A DNA stretch of 6,330 nt from an uncultured Holophagales bacterium (GCA_937927565.1 CALBDV010000042.1:1-6330); one strand, 5' to 3'. Positions 1 to 6,330 are shown, counted from the stretch's first letter. Numbers and translations are program-made. Notes: generated by a model not told the origin, from the sequence alone.

Positions 1-595
1 CCTGGCCGAGAAGGCCGCGCTTCAGCTCGTCCGACATCCGCGAGCAGAACTCGCTTCTCGCCGTCCCATCGAGCGCTTCCACGTACGACTTCCAGCCGCC
101 AACCGCCGCCTCGGGTTCCGGCCGCTCCGAACCGGAAGCACGCCAGCAGGGGACGAGGATGTAGACGTCCACGAAACCGAAGGGACTCTCCGCCGCGGAA
201 CGCCCTGTTTGCGCAGCAAGCTGGAGGACTGACGCCGACGGGACCCCGGCGGTCGTGCCCGGCTTCGCTCTCGGCCCGTCGGCACCCGGTCGGACGTAGA
301 CCCAGGCTTTCTCGCGGTGGCCGTCCCCGGTGTCCACCTCCAGGACCTCCCGGACGTAGAAAGGGACCTCTTCCCACTGGTCCGCGTGCCAGAGCTCCCC
401 TTGAGTCAGCGGCAGGAGCTCTCCGCGTACCTCCGCGTCCTTCGCCGGGCGCAACGCAAAGAACCCGTCGGAGTCGACCACGACCGCCCAGCCCCGGAGC
501 GTGGCGGCCCGGGATTCGACACGACGGCCGAAGAGGCTTTCCTGGACGGCAGGATCTGCGAGGGTTCCGTAGACGAATAGGGCGAGCTCGTTCAA
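1..595 (-). CDS. Gamma-glutamylcyclotransferase/AIG2-like protein, partial (3' end off the left edge)
   Basis: I translated this frame by hand from a TTG start. It is open for 198 codons to the window edge, so the C-terminus is missing. The N-terminus reads LNELALFVYGTL; F7-V-Y-G-T-L12 matches the substrate-binding YG(S/T)L loop of the GGCT/AIG2 fold. R57-G-E59 and D72-Q-W-E75-E-V-P-F-Y-V-R82 match the family's second signature (RGE, then D-x-x-E-x-x-x-x-Y-x-R), which makes E75 the likely catalytic acid. A97-W-V-Y-V101 fits the usual last strand. Family members release 5-oxoproline from gamma-glutamyl compounds or act on related amide-linked adducts; the substrate here cannot be read from sequence. 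Known members are usually about 110-150 residues, whereas this one continues at least 95 residues past the core with a tail I do not recognise. No signal peptide is seen, so it is probably cytoplasmic. The start is TTG because the frame has an upstream TGA, no ATG, and a GGAG nine bases before the TTG. Confidence 0.72.
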   Translation of the reverse strand, partial: MNELALFVYGTLADPAVQESLFGRRVESRAATLRGWAVVVDSDGFFALRPAKDAEVRGELLPLTQGELWHADQWEEVPFYVREVLEVDTGDGHREKAWVYVRPGADGPRAKPGTTAGVPSASVLQLAAQTGRSAAESPFGFVDVYILVPCWRASGSERPEPEAAVGGWKSYVEALDGTARSEFCSRMSDELKRGLLGQ

Positions 596-604
596 ATCAA
601 CATG

Positions 605-608
605 CTCC
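605..608 (-). promoter_or_regulatory. Shine-Dalgarno GGAG supporting the TTG start at 595
   Basis: GGAG on the minus strand lies nine bases before the TTG start of the cyclotransferase-like gene. An ATG at 603-601 is in another frame and meets a stop three codons later, so it cannot start this protein. The only other in-frame candidate is a CTG a few codons upstream. Confidence 0.45.
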
Positions 609-650
609 AGTGGTGCATCGATCGGCGGCCTCCCGCTCCGGAGAGGGAAC

Positions 651-681
651 GACCGGCCCTGCGATCATCTGACCGGCTGCG
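651..681. repeat. Short imperfect direct repeat, 20-base period
   Basis: GACCGGC occurs at 651-657 and 671-677, each followed by CTGCG (659-663 and 677-681). The spacing is about two helical turns, as in tandem operator half-sites, and it lies 56-86 bases upstream of the minus-strand cyclotransferase start. In DNA this GC-rich it could be coincidence. Confidence 0.2.
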
Positions 682-784
682 GGCATCACGGCCCGGGAGA
701 GAGTAGCGCGACCGAGAACTACTACGCTTGAGAAGCGGCCATCCTCTTGCACTTTCGGAAGTTCCTGTGCGGCTCCGATGTGGA

Positions 785-790
785 TATGAT
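785..790 (+). promoter_or_regulatory. Possible -10 element (TATGAT) for the kinase gene
   Basis: TATGAT differs from the TATAAT consensus at one base and stands out in GC-rich surroundings. It would place transcription near 797 and leave a leader of about 90 bases before the TTG at 886. No good -35 hexamer lies 16-18 bases upstream (TTCCTG at 762-767 is poor), so this may be a weak or activator-dependent promoter, or chance. Confidence 0.22.
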
Positions 791-885
791 TCGCGGTTCT
801 TGCGGGGATCTGAGGTCGGCGGCACCGACGGCCAAACCGCTTCCATTCCTACGGCGAAGCACTCGAAGGAAGGCAGTCAGCGTCC

Positions 886-3800
886 TTGAACTCTGAGGCG
901 GCCAGCCCACTCGCGAGAGCCGTTGCGCTCGAAGCGAAGGTCGGAAGAATGAAGTCATCGGACGTTGCAAGCGCAGCCAGGCTCCTGCTGCTTCAGAGTC
1001 CTGACGATCCAGCCCTTGCGAACAAACTCGGAGACATCCTCCTCCGGGTCGGGCAGCTGGCCGACGCCCTGAAGATCTACTGGTCTCTCGTGGAGCGTTT
1101 CTCGCGGAACGAGGACTTCAACCGGGCGGTGTCCGTCTGCCGGAAGCTGGAGAGGCTGCTCGGCCCCACGCCGGATGTGCTCATGCGAATCGCGGACATG
1201 CGGGCCCGGCAGGGGCAGACCGCCGAAGCAGTCACGCTATACGAGAACCTCGCGAAACACTACGTCACGGAGAACGACGCGGGGAGCGCCGCTCTCGTGC
1301 TCGAGCGAGCGGCCGAGGCCGACCCGGGCTCGGTTCGAGTCCACGCGGGGCTCGCGGATCTCTACCTCGGACAACGCCGCATCCCTGAAGCCCTCTCCGC
1401 GTACATGACGATAGCCCGTCTTCTTCAGGAGCGAGGGGACCGGAACGGGGCTATCTCCGTCTACGAAAAGGCTATCGGGCTCATGCCCACGTCTGTCGAG
1501 GCTCTCCGCCCCCTCGTCAGGCTGCTGATCGAGAGAGGCGACGGACGGCGGGCAGCGGGCTTCGTCGGCGCAGCTCTTCGGGCGAACCCGCAATCGCTTC
1601 TCCTGACGATCCTCGCGCTGGAAACCGCATTGAAGATCGGAGAGCTCGGCGCTGCAAAGGGCTTCGTCGACCGGGGACGGGCGCTGAACGCGGAGGACGA
1701 CGACATCCAGCGGCTCACGGTCGACTACTACGTCGCGACGAGGGACTTCGATGCGGCCTCGACGGCTGCCGGACTATTGGCGCAGCACTGGACGGCCCTC
1801 CACGGGCCTGAGCGGGGCATCCGGTTCCTGGAGCAGCTCCTGCGCCAAACAGGGGACCGGCTCGACCTGCTCTGGAGGCTCATCGCGCTCACGATCCGAG
1901 CGGGCGACAGCACTCGGGTGCTGAGGCACGCAACCGTCTTCGCCCGCCTCGCAAACCGCGAGGGCGACCGCGTACGGGCTGTCGAGATGCTCCGCCGCGC
2001 ATCGAGGACCGAGCGGCTCGACCCGTCGGTGTCAATGGCGCTCACCGACCTCGCGATGAGCCTCGAGAAGGCTTCGGGGGCGCCCGCGCGGCCGGGCGAC
2101 ACATCTCAGGCCAGGATGACGGAAGCCCCACAGCCGTCCGATGCGCCCCGCCTTTCGACCGGCTTGCCAGTGCCCGCGGAAGACACCGCCACTATACGGA
2201 GAGAACGGTCCACCGCCACGCCTACGGCTGAGGACCTGGTTGAGCGGTTCCGACTCGAGATCGCTTCTGACCCAGCACTCCTCGCCCAGGTGCTCGAGCA
2301 CATTCGTGCGATGCCACCAGGGGCCGGCGCAGAATCCCTTCAAGCTGTACTGGCAGCTTCGGGGCAGAGGTCGGGGCCACAGCAGTCCAGCGACAGTTCG
2401 ACACGATTCGAGGGCTACGCGGAGTCTTCTTTCCCCGCGGCTGTCGCCGTCCCGTTCTCCGAGTACCTCCGAGACCGCTCTTCCGCCCGCCTCGCGACAG
2501 TTCTCGAAGAGATACTCCGTTTCGTCGCTGTCGCCCTCGTAGTGGAATGCAGAGAGACGGGTGTCCCTGTCCTCGATTCGGAAGTGCTGAAGGTCTTCCT
2601 GTCGTCCCCACCCACGGCTGGTCGGCTCTATCGGATCTCCCGGCAGGCGGCCAAGGCCATCGGCGAGACAGGATCGTCGCTCGCAACGATCGTCCTCGAC
2701 CGAGATACGGCTGCCGAACTGGTAGGTGCCGTAAGAGCAAGGAACCGGATCGTTCACGAGGGCGGCAACCCCAGATCCGTCGACACGTTCCGTCGAAGAG
2801 TCGTGGGGATCCTCAAGGCGTTCGACGAGGTCCTCGGGCGGATGCTCGTTCTCGTACCGCGAACGTACTCCGTGGAAGACGGCGTCCGAGTGATGGCGGC
2901 CGAGATCTGGAAGGGAGCTTTTCGCCTCCCGATGTCAGGGCGCTTCCACACCGGAGAGAGCCTGGACTGCGGCCGGGTTTTTCTCGTCTCGGGGGATGAG
3001 AAGCGCGTGTTCCCGGCCGAGCCTTTCCTGAGAATTGCCAAGTGCCCGGTGTGCGGTGCGGAGCATCTCTTCTCCTGGCGCGGCACCGACCGGGGAGGAG
3101 TCCGCTACGGCGCGGTGGGCGGCGATCACCTGAGCGGTCACTCTTTCCAGGACAAGACCGTCTTTGACCTGGTCCGCGACTCGCTGGGAGGAGGCTGGCT
3201 CGGTCCGAGGTCGACCAGGCCCGAGCGGTTCGTCTGGCTCGACGCGGTGGCGGAGTCGGCAGACATGCTCCCGCCTGGACGCCGACTCGGCCCTAACCAC
3301 GAAGTGGTCCGGCTCCTCGACCGTGGTGGAATGGCCGACGTCTACGAGGTGACGGACTGCCGCACGGGAGAACGACGCGCCGCAAAGGTTCTGCCTTACC
3401 AGATCTCGCGGGACCAGCGCTTGCTTGCACGCATGCGTCGCGAACACCACGCGATACGCCGAGTCGAGAACGAGCACGTCATCAAGGTTTTTGAGTTCGG
3501 AACCGATGAGGGGTGCTCGTATCTGGTGACGGAGCTGGCCTCAGGATGGGAGGTCGGCGGTGGGACCATCCGCGATCTTTCGCGACTGCCAAAACCCGTT
3601 CGCTGGGAGAGGGCCATGGAGATCGCGCTTCCCATTGCCGAAGCTCTCCACGCCATCCACTCGAGAGACCTGGTCCACCGAGACGTCAAGCCCAGCAACG
3701 TGCTCCTCTTCCGGACGCGAAAGCTCAAGCTCGCCGATTTCGGCATGGTGAAGGCCGAAGGTGACATGACGCTGACCTTGACCGGCCTTCCGATCGGGAC

Positions 3801-4113
3801 ACCCGAGTACATGTCGCCGGAACAGGCGCAGGGCGGACGCTCGATCGGTCCGCGCTCCGACCTCTACGCGCTCGGGATCGTCCTGTTCGAGCTGCTGACC
3901 GGCAACGTGCCCTTCCGGGAAGCGACACAGATGGGAACGGTCTTCGCCCAGATCAACAAGGCCGCTCCGTCTCTCTCCGATCTCGTCCCGGACCTCCCCC
4001 TCGAGGTCGGGCAGCTCGTGTCCTGGCTCCTCACCAAGGAACCCGAGGGGCGCCCCTCGTCGGCCTTTCAGGTGTTCAGCGCGATTCGGGCAGTCCTGGC
4101 TTCACGAAAGTAG
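886..4113 (+). CDS. TPR-HEPN-like-Ser/Thr protein kinase, 1075 residues
   Basis: Predicted cytoplasmic multidomain kinase; I see no membrane segment. Residues about 40-396 form a helical TPR-type array (units such as residues 44-64, with small/large residue periodicity), probably a protein-binding scaffold. A Pro/Ser/Thr-rich linker with one helical patch follows to about 520. Residues about 526-660 are helical and contain R619-N-R-I-V-H624, the R-x4-H motif of HEPN domains. Residues about 690-755 contain C720-x2-C723 and H748-x3-H752, possibly metal-binding. Residues about 800-1075 are a Hanks-type kinase: glycine loop R813-G-G-M-A817, lysine K834, helix C E853, H931-R-D933, N938, D951-F-G953, S977-P-E979, D992 and R1056. 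All catalytic residues are present, so ATP-dependent Ser/Thr phosphorylation is expected. The first loop glycine is replaced by D812. The start is uncertain: TTG at 886 (AAGGAAGG 12 bases upstream) or ATG at 949 (residue 22). Substrate and role are unknown. Confidence 0.93.
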   Translation: MNSEAASPLARAVALEAKVGRMKSSDVASAARLLLLQSPDDPALANKLGDILLRVGQLADALKIYWSLVERFSRNEDFNRAVSVCRKLERLLGPTPDVLMRIADMRARQGQTAEAVTLYENLAKHYVTENDAGSAALVLERAAEADPGSVRVHAGLADLYLGQRRIPEALSAYMTIARLLQERGDRNGAISVYEKAIGLMPTSVEALRPLVRLLIERGDGRRAAGFVGAALRANPQSLLLTILALETALKIGELGAAKGFVDRGRALNAEDDDIQRLTVDYYVATRDFDAASTAAGLLAQHWTALHGPERGIRFLEQLLRQTGDRLDLLWRLIALTIRAGDSTRVLRHATVFARLANREGDRVRAVEMLRRASRTERLDPSVSMALTDLAMSLEKASGAPARPGDTSQARMTEAPQPSDAPRLSTGLPVPAEDTATIRRERSTATPTAEDLVERFRLEIASDPALLAQVLEHIRAMPPGAGAESLQAVLAASGQRSGPQQSSDSSTRFEGYAESSFPAAVAVPFSEYLRDRSSARLATVLEEILRFVAVALVVECRETGVPVLDSEVLKVFLSSPPTAGRLYRISRQAAKAIGETGSSLATIVLDRDTAAELVGAVRARNRIVHEGGNPRSVDTFRRRVVGILKAFDEVLGRMLVLVPRTYSVEDGVRVMAAEIWKGAFRLPMSGRFHTGESLDCGRVFLVSGDEKRVFPAEPFLRIAKCPVCGAEHLFSWRGTDRGGVRYGAVGGDHLSGHSFQDKTVFDLVRDSLGGGWLGPRSTRPERFVWLDAVAESADMLPPGRRLGPNHEVVRLLDRGGMADVYEVTDCRTGERRAAKVLPYQISRDQRLLARMRREHHAIRRVENEHVIKVFEFGTDEGCSYLVTELASGWEVGGGTIRDLSRLPKPVRWERAMEIALPIAEALHAIHSRDLVHRDVKPSNVLLFRTRKLKLADFGMVKAEGDMTLTLTGLPIGTPEYMSPEQAQGGRSIGPRSDLYALGIVLFELLTGNVPFREATQMGTVFAQINKAAPSLSDLVPDLPLEVGQLVSWLLTKEPEGRPSSAFQVFSAIRAVLASRK
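936..940 (+). promoter_or_regulatory. Possible Shine-Dalgarno GAAGG for an alternative kinase start at ATG 949
   Basis: GAAGG lies eight bases before the in-frame ATG at 949, which is better spacing than the AAGGAAGG (866-873) sitting 12 bases before the TTG at 886. Starting at 949 would remove 21 residues and leave every recognisable domain intact. Confidence 0.35.
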
Positions 4114-4255
4114 ACGGGCCCTTCCCCTGGAGGATCAGCCCGACGAAGCGCCCGAGAAACTGCGACACGGTGCCGATGTCGAGGACCAGGAGCGACCTGA
4201 TCGTACTATCGGGAACGCTCGCGGCCAGCCGGCGCACCGTCACCAGTTCTTCCAT
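4076..4255 (-). CDS. Possible 59-residue small ORF overlapping the ends of both neighbours
   Basis: An ATG at 4255-4253 overlaps the end of the GH13 gene in another frame and reads 59 codons to a TGA at 4078-4076, inside the last 38 bases of the kinase gene on the opposite strand. The product starts MEELVTVRRLAASV and has a central hydrophobic, amphipathic stretch (SLLVLDIGTVSQFLGRFVGL). By my count about 80% of its codons end in G or C, as for real genes in this window, and it fills the gap exactly. It has no Shine-Dalgarno sequence, so it would depend on translational coupling to the GH13 stop. I recognise no family. It may equally be a chance open frame, which is common in GC-rich DNA. Confidence 0.22.
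   Translation of the reverse strand: MEELVTVRRLAASVPDSTIRSLLVLDIGTVSQFLGRFVGLILQGKGPSTFVKPGLPESR
4114..4239. other. Convergent intergenic gap, no clear terminator
   Basis: The kinase and GH13 genes end tail to tail here, 126 bases apart. The only stem I can pair is CGGGC (4115-4119) with GCCCG (4137-4141 region) around an 18-base loop, without a T tract; this is weak for an intrinsic terminator. A minus-strand ORF crosses the gap (separate entry). Confidence 0.5.
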
Positions 4256-5958
4256 GTCGCGAAGAGGAGCGCCCCGCTGCGCGGGACGACGACGCTCGCT
4301 TCGCGGCCGGGCCCGGAGACGACGCCTCCGTGGAGGTACTCGTGCCACGGGCCCGCCTGCGGGAACGACAGGTGAACCGACTGCGGGTCGTTGCTGAAGT
4401 TGAGGAGGGCGACGACGTCGTCGCCGTGGTCGTTCCAGCGGTGGACGGCGAGCGTCTTCTGGTCGCGGGAGACCCAGGGGAAGTCGACGTTGTCGGATCG
4501 GAGCGCCGGGTGCGTGTTCCGGAACCACAGGACGCGCTGGAGAAAGCCGACGCGCGCCCGCCCTTCGTCCGTGTCAAGCCGGCTCCAGTCGACGGGGCGA
4601 ACGCCGGCGTACGTCGTCCGTTCCTTCATCGCCAGCTCCTGACCGGCGTAGAGCATCGGTACCCCTGCCGCCACGGCGAGGGTGACGAGTCCCAGCTGCT
4701 CCTTTGCCCGCACCACTTCCGGATGACCTCCGAGCCACTGGTTTCGCATCACCTCGGCCACGACCCTCTCGTGGTCGTGGCTCTCCAGGTAGTTGATGAC
4801 CTGGCGCGGCCCCGCGTACCCGCGGCGGTGCGGGTCGAGGACGGACATGAGAGCGTCGAGGTCTCCCCAGCCCGCCGCCACATCCTCGCGCAGGTTCGCG
4901 TTCACGGTGGCGCGAAACGTGTCGTGCCAGCAGGCATCCAGCCTTGTCCAGCGAAGGATGTCGGGGTCCTCCGGGATGTGCTCGGCGATGCGGTAGATCC
5001 ACGGCTTGGTCTCACTCGCCTGCCACGAGAGGTGGCCGAAACCGCTCTCTGCGTTCCCTTCGATCCAGCGCGTCGCGTCGTAGCGAAATCCGTCGAGGTG
5101 GTACTCGTGCAGCCAGAAGCCCTGCATCTCGTCGACGAACGATCTCGTCGCGGGTTTGCCGTGATCGAAGTCCGGCATTCCCCACGGATTCTGACCACTG
5201 AACCACGGGCTCTCGTGGTGAGGGTAGAGCCGGGCAAACGGATGCTCGGGTGCGGCGTGATTGAAGACGACGTCGAGAAGCACCGCCAATCCCAGCCGGT
5301 GCGCCTCGTCGACGAGACACTTCAGGTCGTCGGGTGATCCGTAGCGCTTCTCGGGAGCCAGAAAGTACGCCGGGTTGTAGCCAAGCGACACGTCCCCCGG
5401 GAACTCCCATACGGGCATCAGCTCGATTCCACGGACTCCGAGAGACTTCACGTGGGGAAGCCGCGCGGTCACCCCGGCGAAGGCCCCTTCCGGACTGAAC
5501 TCGCCCACGTTGACCTCGTAGAGCACCTGGTCGCGCAGGTCCGGAAGCTGGAACCCGTTGTCGCTCCAGAGGAAAGGCGGCCGTCCGACGTGCAGGACGG
5601 CGTTCGCGCCGTTCGCCTTCCACGCCACCTCCCGTGCGTACGGGTCGCCGATCCAGGTCTCGCCGTCGACGACGAACATGTACTCGTGCCGGCCTCGTTC
5701 CAGCCGGCGCGTCAATGACCACGTCCCGTCCGCACCCGCCACGAGGCGGTCACGATCCTTTGCCCAGCCGTTCCACGTGCCGGCGACGAAGACGCCTTGT
5801 TTGAACGGGGCCCAGAGGCGAAAGCAGACCTCGCCACAGGGCTGTTCGAACGCCCCCGCGCGCGGCGCCGGCGCCGGCGGCGACTGGGCAGTGCCCGAAC
5901 GACGCCGGAAGATACAGAGGAACCCGTTACGCAATCGGGGGATCAGCGACTGGGCCAC
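4240..5958 (-). CDS. GH13 alpha-amylase-superfamily enzyme with N-terminal CBM48-like domain, 572 residues
   Basis: Probably hydrolyses or rearranges alpha-glucans. Residues about 40-125 resemble the CBM48/E-set module of branching and debranching enzymes (V-A-G-T-W-N-G-W 58-65; H-E-Y-M-F-V-V-D-G 91-99). The (beta/alpha)8 barrel covers about 140-480. Conserved regions are D229-V-V-F-N-H234 (I), G290-F-R-Y-D294-A-T-R (II, nucleophile D294), I324-A-E326-H (III, acid/base E326) and E392-S-H-D395-H (IV, transition-state aspartate D395). The catalytic triad is therefore complete. A C-terminal beta domain ends near 568. E179-L-M-P-V-W-E-F-P-G-D with the G-Y-N-P-A-Y-F-L-A-P-E that follows resembles CBM48-bearing amylases and glucan branching enzymes, but at 572 residues it is shorter than typical GlgB, so the reaction is left open. 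Residues 1-40 are a basic, then Pro/Ala-rich leader without a clear signal peptide. The GTG start has AGGAGG seven bases upstream. The gene overlaps the upstream membrane-protein gene by 32 bases. Confidence 0.93.
   Translation of the reverse strand: MAQSLIPRLRNGFLCIFRRRSGTAQSPPAPAPRAGAFEQPCGEVCFRLWAPFKQGVFVAGTWNGWAKDRDRLVAGADGTWSLTRRLERGRHEYMFVVDGETWIGDPYAREVAWKANGANAVLHVGRPPFLWSDNGFQLPDLRDQVLYEVNVGEFSPEGAFAGVTARLPHVKSLGVRGIELMPVWEFPGDVSLGYNPAYFLAPEKRYGSPDDLKCLVDEAHRLGLAVLLDVVFNHAAPEHPFARLYPHHESPWFSGQNPWGMPDFDHGKPATRSFVDEMQGFWLHEYHLDGFRYDATRWIEGNAESGFGHLSWQASETKPWIYRIAEHIPEDPDILRWTRLDACWHDTFRATVNANLREDVAAGWGDLDALMSVLDPHRRGYAGPRQVINYLESHDHERVVAEVMRNQWLGGHPEVVRAKEQLGLVTLAVAAGVPMLYAGQELAMKERTTYAGVRPVDWSRLDTDEGRARVGFLQRVLWFRNTHPALRSDNVDFPWVSRDQKTLAVHRWNDHGDDVVALLNFSNDPQSVHLSFPQAGPWHEYLHGGVVSGPGREASVVVPRSGALLFATWKNW
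5859..5883. repeat. GC-only simple repeat in the GH13 Pro/Ala leader
   Basis: This stretch contains consecutive GGCGCC palindromic units and related GCG/CCG triplets. On the minus strand it encodes the PPAPAPRA linker of the GH13 protein, ahead of its CBM48-like module. It is a low-complexity coding repeat, not a mobile or regulatory element. Confidence 0.4.
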
Positions 5959-6330
5959 CCGAGTGCCTCCTCTTACGATCCTGCGAGACCCCTCGTTTCT
6001 TCCTCCGGTACAGGTTCACACCGAGGAGAACGCCAACGGAGAGCAATCCGACCGCGCCGATCGACCACCAGAAGGACGGCGTCCGCCCGGTGGTCGCATC
6101 GAGCGTGTAGAAGGCCATAACGGTCTGAAACCCTCCGGCGACCGCGACCACAGCGAGGAAGAACTCGAGGACCTTCGAGGCCCGGTCGGCGCGCTCGGCA
6201 GCCTGGCTGGCTTCGACCGCCGCCAGCCGGTCGAGCTCGGCCTGCACCTCGGCGTAGTGCTCGGCGAGGTGCAACTCTTCGTGGAGGCTGGTGAAGAGCG
6301 CCCGCCCGCGCGGGAGACGGCTGACGTCGA
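5927..6330 (-). CDS. C-terminal part of a two-helix membrane protein, CorA-like topology, partial (5' end off the right edge)
   Basis: The frame is open from the right edge to a TAA at 5929-5927, giving 133 visible residues. They begin DVSRLPRGRALFTSLHEELH and form a long charged Glu/Ala/Leu-rich helix, probably coiled coil. This is followed by a membrane segment (LEFFLAVVAVAGGFQTVMAFY), a short polar loop, a second membrane segment (FWWSIGAVGLLSVGVLLGVNLY) and a basic tail (RRKKRG onward). Long helix, two C-terminal membrane segments and a basic end is the CorA-family arrangement, but the GMN motif that family carries after the first membrane segment is absent, so ion transport is not assured. 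A TTG at 6274 could start a shorter form, but it lacks a properly spaced Shine-Dalgarno and the frame continues upstream with protein-like sequence, so I treat this as a truncated larger gene. The last 32 bases overlap the GH13 start. Confidence 0.7.
   Translation of the reverse strand, partial: DVSRLPRGRALFTSLHEELHLAEHYAEVQAELDRLAAVEASQAAERADRASKVLEFFLAVVAVAGGFQTVMAFYTLDATTGRTPSFWWSIGAVGLLSVGVLLGVNLYRRKKRGVSQDRKRRHSGGPVADPPIA
5966..5971 (-). promoter_or_regulatory. Strong Shine-Dalgarno AGGAGG for the GH13 gene
   Basis: AGGAGG (GAGGAGG including 5972) lies seven bases before the GTG at 5958. It decides that start and sits inside the coding sequence of the upstream membrane-protein gene, indicating coupled translation from one transcript. 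Confidence 0.8.

Larger units (their letters stand above)
596..885. other. Divergent intergenic region
   Basis: These 290 bases separate the divergent cyclotransferase and kinase genes, so promoters for both should lie here. Frames crossing it encode Arg/Ser-rich, low-complexity peptides typical of noncoding GC-rich DNA, and I see no convincing small gene. It contains a TATGAT hexamer (785-790) and a direct repeat of GACCGGC with 20-base periodicity (651-657 and 671-677). No riboswitch, tRNA or strong hairpin is apparent. Confidence 0.6.

Noticed and set aside
317..580. An 87-codon plus-strand frame
   Set aside because: It is antisense to the cyclotransferase-like gene, whose minus-strand frame contains the family motifs.
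751..762. Small hairpin ACTT-TCGG-AAGT
   Set aside because: The four-base AT-rich stem does not extend on either side and has no T tract; too weak to call as a terminator or regulatory structure.
592..846. An 84-codon minus-strand frame in the intergenic region
   Set aside because: The product is Ser/Arg-rich and low complexity, with no motif, and ends three bases into the TTG-start gene in another frame; it looks like chance.
1006..2073. TPR array considered as a DNA-level repeat
   Set aside because: The repeats are seen only in protein helix pattern; the nucleotide sequence shows no direct repeats, and there is no CRISPR-like regular spacing.
2032..2757. A 241-codon minus-strand open frame
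   Set aside because: It is antisense to the kinase gene across its linker and HEPN-like region, with Arg/Gly-rich composition and no motif; the plus strand carries a continuous domain-bearing protein.
4330..5337. A 335-codon plus-strand open frame
   Set aside because: It lies wholly antisense to the GH13 gene, whose catalytic motifs, start and Shine-Dalgarno are clear. The plus-strand product is Val/Arg/His-rich without any recognisable domain, as expected of the antisense frame in GC-rich coding DNA.

Overview
The window is GC-rich, uses GTG and TTG start codons freely, and carries a multidomain eukaryotic-type Ser/Thr kinase beside glycogen/starch-type metabolism. This fits a high-GC bacterium from a kinase-rich phylum such as Acidobacteriota, Myxococcota, Planctomycetota or Gemmatimonadota. 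That assignment is inferred from style only; no rRNA or other phylogenetic marker is present.

Layout, left to right. (1) 1-595, minus strand: the start of a gamma-glutamylcyclotransferase/AIG2-like gene that begins at TTG and runs off the left edge. (2) 596-885: a divergent intergenic region with a possible -10 element and a short direct repeat. (3) 886-4113, plus strand: a 1075-residue protein made of a TPR array, a linker, a helical region with a HEPN-like R-N-x3-H motif, a region with possible metal ligands (C-x2-C and H-x3-H), and a complete C-terminal protein kinase domain. (4) 4114-4239: a short convergent gap with no convincing terminator, crossed by a 59-codon minus-strand ORF of uncertain reality. 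(5) 4240-5958, minus strand: a GH13 alpha-amylase-superfamily enzyme with an N-terminal CBM48-like module. (6) 5927-6330, minus strand: the C-terminal part of a two-helix membrane protein with CorA-like topology, entering from the right edge and overlapping the GH13 gene by 32 bases.

Genes 5 and 6 look like one translationally coupled unit: the GH13 Shine-Dalgarno sequence and start lie inside the end of the membrane-protein gene. The kinase gene is transcribed alone, divergent from the cyclotransferase gene and convergent with the GH13 gene. Nothing visible links the kinase functionally to either neighbour. The most unusual object is the kinase, because a HEPN-like motif and a possible metal site sit between its TPR array and an apparently active kinase domain. 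There is no tRNA, rRNA, CRISPR array, transposase or prophage gene in the window.
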